6,544 bases of DNA, from positions 1 to 6,544 of the forward strand of contig WJJN01000412.1 in the NCBI GenBank assembly GCA_014729735.1. The letters are read 5' to 3'. Shown one piece after another: positions 1 to 5,737 of this stretch. The DNA is from Candidatus Zhuqueibacterota bacterium (lineage in GTDB: Bacteria; Zhuqueibacterota; Zhuqueibacteria; Thermofontimicrobiales; Thiofontviventaceae). The notes beneath the pieces are model-generated. The model was not told the DNA's origin. It made no database searches and saw nothing but the letters and a program-made list of their open reading frames with translations. Both the position numbers and the translations under genes were made by a program. How positions within the stretch are numbered: position 1 is the stretch's first letter; each line of letters starts with the position of its first letter.

Positions 1-521
1 CCTGCCACACCATCGCCGCCATCAGGATCATCGATTGTGAATTCCAGTGCTTCTGTAAATCCGCCTCCTGTAGAATAATCGCCCAGGTTTCCGCAGGTAG
101 CTGCAAGAATCGCCATATCGCCATCTGACGTGGATAAGCTGGAGGTAGATATCGTGCTGCTGGTGCCGCCGGCTGACTGGGTATCTCCTGTAGGTGTTGT
201 TTGATTCACACCGGTCAGGAACACGCTGGAGTATTCAGGCGTTCGAGCGGGTGTCGTAGACCATGTTACCGAGAAGGAGCTACCGGAGGCATCGGCAATA
301 TCGGCTTCTTTGAGGATATATATTCCGGTAACAGCAACATAGCCGCCGCTGCTTTCACTCTTTTCAATAACTTCGGTCATGGCTTTACCGCCATACGATA
401 CGCCGTTTAGAGTTAAAGCCGCGTTATGCTCTGTATGGGCAGTGAAAACCAGAAGCCGGTTACTGCCGGACTCCGCGGTGTGTGAAGATCCGTTCGTCCA
501 GGAACCGACAATTTCCACTTC
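1..521 (-). other. Unassigned beta-rich C-terminal domain of the pectate lyase (partial)
   Basis: From residue 813 to the window edge the protein alternates short beta-type segments (SNRLLVFTA, NGVSYGGKAMTEV, GIYILKEADI, SSFSVTWS, YSSVFLTGVNQTTP). This resembles a domain I recall from other secreted bacterial proteins (a LLV..., VTYGG, LKEAD, GVDQTTP pattern), but I cannot give it a family name. It is likely a jelly-roll module. Serine, threonine and glycine are abundant between 928 and 967. Whether an anchor or secretion signal follows lies outside the window. Confidence 0.5.
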
Positions 522-2957
522 TCCGCTGCCAGCGATTTGGCTAAAAGTCGCTGTGACCGATTTATTGGCGTTCATCGTTATCGAATCAGGATTTGCCGAG
601 CCAGTAAGATCACCGCTCCAACTACTAAATTGATAACCTGAATCCGCTGTGGCAGTCAATGTGACCACTGTACTGCTGTCATACGTACCGCCCGATGGGG
701 AGAGAGAAATACTACCGGAACCAGAGGTATTTGTCGTCAGAGTAAATTGTGTCGTTTGAGAACCGGTTTCCACTTCAAGCTTGTCAATATTCGGACAACT
801 CTCTGAGCTCGTGCCGACAAGTTTAACTTTGTTCGTATCACTGGTCAGGTAGAGACTGCAGCTTTTTGTGCTCCAGGTCGTCCAGGAACCCGTGGTTTCA
901 AATGATAAACTGGTTTGCACGCTATCATTTACTGATACATTGACAGATCGTGCATTCGAACCACCATTTGCAAACCGAATAATACAATTATAATTGTTGG
1001 TGGCACTAACCACTACATTCGTCCACTCCACATATGTTCCGTTTGAATTATCCGTGTTTGCATAACCACTTCCTGTATAACCCGAATTTTCCGTGTCACA
1101 AGATCCTGTCACAATGTTTGCGCTACAGCCATCATAAACTGTGGAGGTTACTTCACTGAAATTCGCGGTCACGCTCTTGTTTGCGTTCATCGTAATCGAA
1201 TCAGGATTTGCCGATCCGGTGAGATCACCGCTCCAATTGTCGAATTGATACCCTGAACCCGGATTCGCAGTCAATGTGACCACCGTACTGCTGTCATAAG
1301 TACCACCGGATGGATCAAGAGTAATGCTGCCGGAACCAGAGGTATTCGTCGTCAGGTCAAATTCCGTAATCGTGGTGTCTTCTACAAATGTGGCTGTGAC
1401 TGATTTATTCGAATTCATCGTAATAGAATCAGGATTATTTGAACCGGACAAATTTCCGCTCCATCCGCTAAAAACATAGCCGAAATCCGGAGTTGCAGTT
1501 AATGTGACCACCGTACTACTATCATAAGTACCGCCGGATGGATCGAGAGAAATACTGCCTGATCCCGATGTGTTCGTTGTCAGTGAAAAAGTAGTCGTTG
1601 ACGATCCGGTAGTATCGCACGGATTGGGAATCAAACTGTTGATATAGACCTCGATGTTATCATAATTTGTATCGAGATCATTGTCATTGGCGTCGTAACT
1701 ATTTTTATCCAGATTATTGTCGTCTTCCCAACTATCCGGCATTCCATCCCCGTCGGTATCTGTCGGAGCTGTACCGGATGCCAGTGTGGGCCAGCCTCCG
1801 GCATCAGACGGATCGTCGATCACTTCATTTGTGCTGTCTGTAACACTCGCGACTACAGTACTGTCTATCGAATCCCGAACCGGTACGGTAACTCCCGCAT
1901 GTTTCAATACCGAATCCCGGGCAGCCAGTGCAGACCACGTCGTCACGCTGGGAGCTGTGAAACGGCTGCTCACAATATGGTCTCTGTCGTCCGGTTCCAC
2001 TACGAGCGAGTCCGACATGGTATCGTCCGTCCGATAATGAGTAATATTACCATCGACATAGATTTCAACATCAGGATAATCATTGGTTGTCTGAAGCGTG
2101 TACTCATCGTTGCTTGCCGGACCTGGTTTCACATAATTATTGACGTAATTCACCTGGGTTTCATTCATGAGATAAACGGGATAGCCAGACCAGTTATCCC
2201 CGCCCCAGTTGTAAACTACGGTGTTTACCACATCCGCTACCCCCTGGATCTGGATCAACGGATTCCGCCGTAAATTGTGGGCATACAAATTATGATGTGC
2301 TGAGATGTTGTATGACTGGTCGCTGCTGCTACTCCCAAACATCATACCCATACTGTGCCAGCCCTTGGAATGCCCCGCGTCACGCAACGCCTGCGAAGTA
2401 ATACACCATTGGACAGTAATATCGTGTGCGCCTACTGCAGCCGTGATATTCTCATCAACTGCCCAGCTAAAGGAACAATGATCAAATATAATATTATACG
2501 CACTATTGCTACCATCCATATATACCCCATCCGGCTCACCGCCGTCACCCGGTCGGATTCGAATGCACCTGATAATAATATCATGAGTTTTAATTTTAAG
2601 CAATGTTCCGGTACTTGTTCCGTTTTTCAGACAAATCCCCCCACCCGGTGCAGTCTGACCTGCGATTGTGATATAAGGATTGTCTATTGTTATGCTAGAG
2701 CTTAGCGATATTGTCCCACCGGTAGTAAAAACAACTATTCGGGCTCCGCTGGAATCTTCTACAGCAGCCCGAAAGCTTCCCGTACCGCTGTCATTCGTGT
2801 TGGTAACTTTAATCACTCTTCCGTTTCTACCGCCCACTGTTGTGGAACCGAATCCTTCAGCACCCGGGAAAGCAGGTACATCCGCCCAAATATCCGTAAG
2901 CGGAATCACAAAAGCCAATAGCACAATAGTTAGTGCCAAGCAATTTGTTTTCTTCAT
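1..2957 (-). CDS. Secreted multidomain pectate lyase (PL1-type), 3' end beyond the window
   Basis: An uninterrupted frame of 985 codons runs from ATG at 2957 off the left edge, so the C-terminus is missing. The start is supported by AAGGA eight bases upstream and a following signal peptide. By family, PL1 enzymes cleave polygalacturonate by beta-elimination with calcium. Layout by residue: signal peptide 1-25; right-handed beta-helix lyase core about 26-443, opening with FPGAEGFG and VTNTNDSGTGSFRAAV; three 68-residue repeats at 457-524, 533-600 and 738-805; a CBM6/35-like module at about 607-730; an unassigned beta-rich domain from 813 on. In the core, RIRPGD (133-138), DHCSFSW..DE (159-169) and HHNLYAHNLRRNP (221-233) match conserved PL1 segments; R230/R231 are the candidate catalytic arginines. 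DTDGDGMPDSWE (400-411) is a calcium-binding TSP3-like loop common at the end of bacterial PL1 proteins. It is probably transcribed alone from the 225-bp spacer upstream. Exact pectin preference cannot be told from sequence. Confidence 0.93.
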   Translation of the reverse strand, partial: MKKTNCLALTIVLLAFVIPLTDIWADVPAFPGAEGFGSTTVGGRNGRVIKVTNTNDSGTGSFRAAVEDSSGARIVVFTTGGTISLSSSITIDNPYITIAGQTAPGGGICLKNGTSTGTLLKIKTHDIIIRCIRIRPGDGGEPDGVYMDGSNSAYNIIFDHCSFSWAVDENITAAVGAHDITVQWCITSQALRDAGHSKGWHSMGMMFGSSSSDQSYNISAHHNLYAHNLRRNPLIQIQGVADVVNTVVYNWGGDNWSGYPVYLMNETQVNYVNNYVKPGPASNDEYTLQTTNDYPDVEIYVDGNITHYRTDDTMSDSLVVEPDDRDHIVSSRFTAPSVTTWSALAARDSVLKHAGVTVPVRDSIDSTVVASVTDSTNEVIDDPSDAGGWPTLASGTAPTDTDGDGMPDSWEDDNNLDKNSYDANDNDLDTNYDNIEVYINSLIPNPCDTTGSSTTTFSLTTNTSGSGSISLDPSGGTYDSSTVVTLTATPDFGYVFSGWSGNLSGSNNPDSITMNSNKSVTATFVEDTTITEFDLTTNTSGSGSITLDPSGGTYDSSTVVTLTANPGSGYQFDNWSGDLTGSANPDSITMNANKSVTANFSEVTSTVYDGCSANIVTGSCDTENSGYTGSGYANTDNSNGTYVEWTNVVVSATNNYNCIIRFANGGSNARSVNVSVNDSVQTSLSFETTGSWTTWSTKSCSLYLTSDTNKVKLVGTSSESCPNIDKLEVETGSQTTQFTLTTNTSGSGSISLSPSGGTYDSSTVVTLTATADSGYQFSSWSGDLTGSANPDSITMNANKSVTATFSQIAGSGEVEIVGSWTNGSSHTAESGSNRLLVFTAHTEHNAALTLNGVSYGGKAMTEVIEKSESSGGYVAVTGIYILKEADIADASGSSFSVTWSTTPARTPEYSSVFLTGVNQTTPTGDTQSAGGTSSTISTSSLSTSDGDMAILAATCGNLGDYSTGGGFTEALEFTIDDPDGGDGVA
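543..746 (-). repeat. InlB-B/Flg_new-like repeat 3 of the pectate lyase
   Basis: Residues 738-805, again exactly 68 long. It follows the CBM-like module and precedes the unassigned C-terminal domain. Its WSGDLTGSANPDSITMNANK segment is identical in protein to repeat 2, with a few silent DNA differences. Confidence 0.85.
768..1139 (-). other. CBM6/CBM35-like carbohydrate-binding module in the pectate lyase
   Basis: Residues about 607-730 show the CBM6/35 pattern: a glycine-rich start with GYTGSGYANTDN, GTYVEWTNVVV, then IIRFANGG, SVNVSVND, TGSWTTWSTKS, and the closing PNIDKLEV. By family these modules are beta-sandwiches that bind polysaccharide chains and often calcium, here presumably keeping the lyase on its substrate. 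Five cysteines (611, 620, 658, 700, 721) suggest disulfides in the exported protein. Assignment between CBM6 and CBM35 is uncertain and the ligand cannot be predicted. Confidence 0.75.
1158..1361 (-). repeat. InlB-B/Flg_new-like repeat 2 of the pectate lyase
   Basis: Residues 533-600, exactly 68 long, follow repeat 1 after an eight-residue linker. The copy shares GSGYQF, WSGDLTGSANPDSITMNANK and most silent positions with repeat 3, which lies on the far side of the carbohydrate-binding module, so the two are closer to each other than to repeat 1. Confidence 0.85.
1386..1589 (-). repeat. InlB-B/Flg_new-like repeat 1 of the pectate lyase
   Basis: Residues 457-524 are the first of three 68-residue units. 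Each begins F-x-LTTNTSGSGSI, has SGGTYDSSTVVTLTA in the middle, then GY.F..WSG, and ends NKSVTA.F. The pattern resembles the divergent InlB B-repeat family (beta-grasp-like modules of surface and secreted proteins), usually taken as spacers or adhesion modules. This copy is the most diverged in its second half (FGYVFSGWSGNLSGSNN). Confidence 0.85.
1629..2882 (-). other. PL1-type pectate lyase catalytic core plus calcium-binding tail
   Basis: Residues 26-443 form the beta-helix region. The regular short strands (ITIAGQTAPGGGI, IIIRCIRIRPGD, NIIFDHCSFSW, DITVQWCI, YNISAHHNLY) are the stacked rungs typical of pectate lyases. D159, D168 and E169 are candidates for calcium binding, and R230/R231 before NP are candidates for the catalytic base. 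The end of the domain carries the acidic DTDGDGMPDSWE loop at 400-411 and a tail resembling the usual YTNLEEYLN ending (here YDNIEVYIN, 432-440). The residue roles come from family knowledge, not structural alignment. Confidence 0.85.
2883..2957 (-). other. Signal peptide of the pectate lyase
   Basis: Residues 1-25 have a short basic N-region (MKK), a hydrophobic core (LALTIVLLAFVIPL) and a plausible signal peptidase I site after DIWA, before the mature start DVPAF. There is no lipobox, so export by Sec as a soluble or surface protein is expected. The cleavage position is estimated by eye. Confidence 0.85.
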
Positions 2958-2965
2958 TTTTCTCT

Positions 2966-2970
2966 TCCTT
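2966..2970 (-). promoter_or_regulatory. Ribosome binding site of the pectate lyase
   Basis: AAGGA on the minus strand lies eight bases before the ATG at 2957. It fixes the start, which is followed at once by a good signal peptide. Confidence 0.75.
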
Positions 2971-3090
2971 AGTAAGATAATAATCTTCCTGTCTTGCCTT
3001 CGCTGAACTAAAAAAATGAAACAGTTCGCAAATGCCTGTTCAATCGTCACATGAATGGTGGATCGCCCATAAAGTTAACGATTTCATAAA

Positions 3091-3118
3091 TATAGGAAAT
3101 TGATAGCAAGTTCCTATA
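3091..3118. promoter_or_regulatory. Perfect 8-bp inverted repeat upstream of the pectate lyase
   Basis: TATAGGAA (3091-3098) and TTCCTATA (3111-3118) are exact reverse complements separated by 12 bases. The site is centred about 148 bp before the lyase start and 78 bp after the transporter's stop. The 20-bp centre-to-centre spacing of the arms is about two helical turns, which would suit a dimeric regulator. On the minus strand the downstream arm contains TATATT, which could double as a -10 box, though no good -35 box sits 16-18 bp before it. It may be an operator; a weak hairpin or chance AT-rich pairing are the alternatives. Confidence 0.35.
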
Positions 3119-3182
3119 AAGAATGAAAATTAGGTCCGGGATAAAAATTTTTGTCATCAGATTATGCATTGTTCATAGATTA

Positions 3183-4409
3183 TTATGATGTAACTTTCAA
3201 GAATGTTATAATTTTCTGATACAGGTTGTAAACCATCACCAATATCAACACAATACCAAAAACAGCAAGTATATTATGCCATAGATTGTTTCTTAAATCT
3301 CCCATGACTTTCTTATTATTTAAAATCAGAATCATGCCGATTGCGATTGTAGGAACCGCGAGCATCGATGAAGCTTGCGCCAACACAATTGCATACACAA
3401 CATCGCCTCTGAAAAAAACAGCGATGCACATACCAACAAGCATAATAATAGTTGCAAATATCCTGGGACCATTCTGGCGTAAACTTCTGCCCAATCCCAA
3501 TCCATCCGAAATTAAACTACCGCCAATCATAGCACTTACCAGCAATGATGAAAAAGCTGCCGCAAATAATCCGACGCTGAAAATATACTTCGCATAGGGA
3601 CCGAACAAAGCTTCTAATTGTATTGCCATGTCCGCTGCCGATTTAATCGTGATACCAAACGGATGCAATGCCGCACCAGCAGTAATAATGACAATTGCAC
3701 TGACACCTCCCAGAATAATAATACCAACAAGCGAATCGCTGGAACCTTTTTTCAAATCAGCTAACTTCCATCCCTTATCCTGTACAAGATATGCCTGATA
3801 CAGGCATGCATGGAGCACGAATGTAGTCCCAACCAATGCTATCATTTCGCTAAATGCATTTTCCGGAATAGAATTCGGAAGGAAACCCAATGGAATTCCC
3901 GCTAAATCGGGCTTTGTAAAAAACAGGTTTGTAATGAATGCCAGAACCATCATCATGGCAAGTACAATCATCAATTTTTCAACAACTTTGTAAAGACTTT
4001 TAGCAAAGAAAATCAGGATTAATCCGACAGGTGTGATAACCAATGGCCAGGTAGTATCATTAATTCCCGTGATAGCTTCAAGAGCAGTCGCACCGCCCAG
4101 GTTATTGCCAAACTGAAAACTCATCGAAGTCATAAATGCCGATATGCCGATAATCGCAGCGAACCAGCGACCATACTCTATTGAAATTGATTGTAACAGC
4201 GAATCTGAATTAGATACGCCGTATCGCGCTGCCATGGTCATAAATATTCCCATCCCAAGACTTGCTGCCACGATGACCCATAAAAACTCATAGCCGAATT
4301 CGGCGCCAATTTTTGAAGAAGTCGTAATACTACCCGGTCCGAGACAAGCTGCCGCGATAATCCAACCGGGACCGATTGATGATTTCACTTTTCGAATGAA
4401 CGTTATCAT
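3183..4409 (-). CDS. Nramp-fold (SLC11-like) membrane transporter lacking the metal-site residues
   Basis: The 408-residue protein is an integral membrane protein with about eleven hydrophobic segments, the usual size and layout of the Nramp family of LeuT-fold secondary transporters. Family traits are the N-terminal IGPGWIIAAACLGPGSIT (TM1), FQFGNNLGGATALEAITG (TM3) and VGTTFVLHACLYQAYLVQ (TM6). Metal-transporting Nramps have DPGN in TM1 and MPH in TM6, whose Asp, Asn and Met hold Mn2+ or Fe2+. Here TM1 reads GPGS (24-27) and TM6 reads VLH (198-200), so those three ligands are absent while the TM6 histidine (200) remains. GPG-type homologues are known in other bacteria and are usually annotated as metal transporters by similarity alone. 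Its ATG lies inside the stop of the URO-D gene (ATGA), with a weak AGGA eleven bases upstream, so it is probably made by translational coupling. The substrate is unknown; manganese uptake is not supported. Confidence 0.88.
   Translation of the reverse strand: MITFIRKVKSSIGPGWIIAAACLGPGSITTSSKIGAEFGYEFLWVIVAASLGMGIFMTMAARYGVSNSDSLLQSISIEYGRWFAAIIGISAFMTSMSFQFGNNLGGATALEAITGINDTTWPLVITPVGLILIFFAKSLYKVVEKLMIVLAMMMVLAFITNLFFTKPDLAGIPLGFLPNSIPENAFSEMIALVGTTFVLHACLYQAYLVQDKGWKLADLKKGSSDSLVGIIILGGVSAIVIITAGAALHPFGITIKSAADMAIQLEALFGPYAKYIFSVGLFAAAFSSLLVSAMIGGSLISDGLGLGRSLRQNGPRIFATIIMLVGMCIAVFFRGDVVYAIVLAQASSMLAVPTIAIGMILILNNKKVMGDLRNNLWHNILAVFGIVLILVMVYNLYQKIITFLKVTS
4406..4409 (-). promoter_or_regulatory. 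ATGA stop/start overlap coupling the URO-D and transporter genes
   Basis: The transporter's ATG (4409-4407) and the URO-D gene's TGA (4408-4406) share two bases. Overlaps of this form normally mean one transcript and reinitiation of translation. The transporter's own ribosome site (AGGA at 4421-4424) is eleven bases from the ATG, further than usual, which fits reliance on coupling. Confidence 0.8.
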
Positions 4410-5386
4410 TTTTTGCTTTTTCCTATTTTCTTCTCAATATAGTTATGTGCTGCTAACACATTTTCTGTTCGGGCTTCAAACGGCAGAGCGCCGGTACCGA
4501 TGACATAATTCTCTCGATCACCAGCAATTTCCAACACTCTGTCAATTTCACCATATACAAGATCAAGATCGTCTGATGCCATCACGTGTGATTTCATATT
4601 AATTCGCACCATTACGTTTGGGTATGCCTGCATCTTTTTCATGAAAAGCGCCTGATCTGTTTCCGCCGGACAAATGACGTAATCTGTTCCGACTTGTAAT
4701 ATCAAATCGAGTATCTGAACGGTATCACCCCCCATAATACATGGAACAGGATGACCGACAACATCACCAGCGGCTTTAATCGTTTCCTTCAGGGCAGGAA
4801 ACTCGACAGTCTTGAATAATTCAGGCGAAATAAGCGGTGGTGTTGCTGCAGACTCAAAAAATGAAATATCCAAACCATTGTTAATAATTTCCTGACAAAA
4901 CCGAATTTGACCGGAAGCAAGATGCAGTAGTGCTTCCCGTGTTTTATCAGGATTCAATAAACAATCATAGAGAAGATTCTCAAATCCAAGAATGTTACTG
5001 GCGATTGAAAAAGGACCGCTCACCGGAATCCGGACATCAGCTCCCGGACAATGGTTTTTTACCTCTTTCGCTACCTGCAGTATCATGGGAATTCTGCCTG
5101 CTTTTTGGGGATCAAAATGTGCAAGACTGAGAATATCATCTGTATTGGAACAAACATAGGTCTCAGTTGCCGGAATGCTGTTATCTTCCACTTGCTTTAC
5201 AACTGATCCATAAGCCTCTGCTTCGAGGTTGTAAATATCAATGCCAATGACCACCGGAGTATGCCGGTAAGTATTAAAGGCTTTGACATGTGCCTGAAAC
5301 AACAATTCGGAAGAGCGCGATACTTCATAAGGCGTTTTATCAATCAGTTTTGCAGCATGTTCATAAATTGCCGGAGTAAATTTCAT
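4406..5386 (-). CDS. URO-D superfamily protein, MtaA/CmuA-like and divergent
   Basis: The 326-residue protein is a cytosolic TIM-barrel of the uroporphyrinogen decarboxylase superfamily, which contains HemE and the corrinoid-linked methyltransferases (MtaA, MtbA, CmuA). Seen: GIDIYNLEAEAYG (48-60), VSGPFSIASNILGFENLL (122-139), SPELFK (187-192), a glycine-rich CIMGGDT (216-222), and a C-terminal IGTGALPF..RTENV (296-310). The N-terminal QAGRY-type signature of HemE is missing, so haem synthesis is unlikely. Methyltransferases of the family bind zinc with His-X-Cys and a later Cys; here the first site reads H212...C216-I-M218 and the C-terminal GC becomes GA (299-300), so a classical zinc-thiol site is doubtful. 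The start at 5386 was chosen because AAGGA lies six bases upstream and the residue pattern begins there; an in-frame ATG at 5455 would add 23 atypical residues. It is co-transcribed with the transporter. The substrate is unknown. Confidence 0.85.
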   Translation of the reverse strand: MKFTPAIYEHAAKLIDKTPYEVSRSSELLFQAHVKAFNTYRHTPVVIGIDIYNLEAEAYGSVVKQVEDNSIPATETYVCSNTDDILSLAHFDPQKAGRIPMILQVAKEVKNHCPGADVRIPVSGPFSIASNILGFENLLYDCLLNPDKTREALLHLASGQIRFCQEIINNGLDISFFESAATPPLISPELFKTVEFPALKETIKAAGDVVGHPVPCIMGGDTVQILDLILQVGTDYVICPAETDQALFMKKMQAYPNVMVRINMKSHVMASDDLDLVYGEIDRVLEIAGDRENYVIGTGALPFEARTENVLAAHNYIEKKIGKSKK

Positions 5387-5444
5387 AATTTTTCCTTTTA
5401 AAGTTTTCAGCCTGAATAGCGAACCAACTATTCCAATCTTGAAA
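5387..5444 (-). other. Spacer between remnant stop and URO-D start
   Basis: This AT-rich 58-bp gap holds the URO-D ribosome site. I see no clear promoter or terminator in it, so the URO-D and transporter pair may be transcribed from a promoter further upstream, in or before the remnant or the GNAT gene. Confidence 0.5.
5393..5397 (-). promoter_or_regulatory. Ribosome binding site deciding the URO-D start
   Basis: AAGGA on the minus strand lies six bases before the ATG at 5386. It supports this start over the upstream in-frame ATG at 5455, before which I see no comparable site. Confidence 0.7.
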
Positions 5445-5723
5445 TCAATCCCCAAATTCAGCAGAAACCGAGACTAATCTTTCTTTCTCTGCTGATTCGT
5501 AAATCGCAAAAGTTACAGCAAGAGTTTTGAGCCCATCAAGGCAGGAAATTTTGTGTGCATGAAGCGCAGTACCCATTGGCAGATGGTCGCCGTGTCGCTC
5601 GAGATAGCCTATCGGCAGATAGCCGGTTTCATGCGTGCGTATTGCAACGCTCTCTTCGCTGCCATGCAACCGCTTTTATTGAACGCGGCGGTGATGATGT
5701 ATTCTATTTATTTTTATGTTCAT
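5445..5723 (-). pseudogene. Chimeric remnant: creatininase-like N-part joined to Gfo/Idh/MocA-like C-terminus
   Basis: An ATG at 5723 opens a frame that hits TAA at 5678-5676 after 15 codons, then stays open from 5675 to a TGA at 5447-5445. The open part can be read as 74 residues only from a TTG at 5669 with no clear ribosome site. Residues 17-34 of that stretch (YLPIGYLERHGDHLPMGT) match the creatininase-family active-site segment, which in functional enzymes reads E-x-HG.HLP.GTD and binds metal; the final Asp is Ala here (35). A creatininase is about 250 residues, yet the match stops near S42. From C43 the text changes to LDGLKTLAVTFAIYESAEKERLV, the usual last helix of Gfo/Idh/MocA oxidoreductases. 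The simplest reading is that a deletion fused the front of one gene to the end of another. A real small protein is possible but unlikely. Confidence 0.6.
5541..5624 (-). other. Creatininase-type active-site segment within the remnant
   Basis: This 28-codon stretch encodes GYLPIGYLERHGDHLPMGT and the residues to the apparent junction. E24 and H26 of the fragment correspond to the first two metal ligands of creatininase-family amidohydrolases; the third, an Asp, is replaced by Ala. The rest of the enzyme is missing downstream. Confidence 0.6.
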
Positions 5724-5737
5724 CCTCTAATTGAATG

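Larger units (their letters stand above)
2958..3182 (-). other. Intergenic spacer between transporter stop and pectate lyase start
   Basis: This 225-bp AT-rich spacer must hold the end of the transporter operon and probably the lyase promoter. It contains the 8-bp inverted repeat at 3091-3118, an AAAAATTTTT palindrome at 3143-3152, a 5-bp stem with a 4-base loop at 2974-2987 just before the ribosome site, and an imperfect GCGAACT/AGTTC(A)GC pairing at 3002-3029. No GC-rich hairpin followed by a T-run is seen for the upstream operon, and no clear sigma-70 promoter can be chosen by eye. Confidence 0.6.

Noticed and set aside
379..633. Plus-strand open frame of 84 codons, and similar ones at 1717-2037, 1899-2273, 2355-2705 and 2680-3006
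   Set aside because: All lie opposite the lyase gene, which has clear domains and a signal peptide. Their translations show no family features and lack good ribosome sites.
1..2957. Frameshift or pseudogene in the lyase, given its great length and repeats
   Set aside because: I read the frame from 2957 to the edge: 985 codons without a stop, with every domain motif in the same frame.
3002..3029. Imperfect inverted repeat with a T-run as a terminator
   Set aside because: The stem is only seven pairs with a bulge, and the T-run lies in the loop, not after the stem.
3141..3155. AAAAATTTTT palindrome as the terminator of the transporter operon
   Set aside because: It has no GC stem and no separate loop or T-tail; it is more likely AT-rich spacer sequence.
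3286..3597. Plus-strand open frame of 103 codons inside the transporter
   Set aside because: It is antisense to conserved membrane segments of the Nramp gene and has no recognisable features.
5387..5455. Longer URO-D start at an ATG at 5455
   Set aside because: It adds 23 residues unlike the family and overlaps the end of the remnant. The ATG at 5386 has a proper ribosome site.
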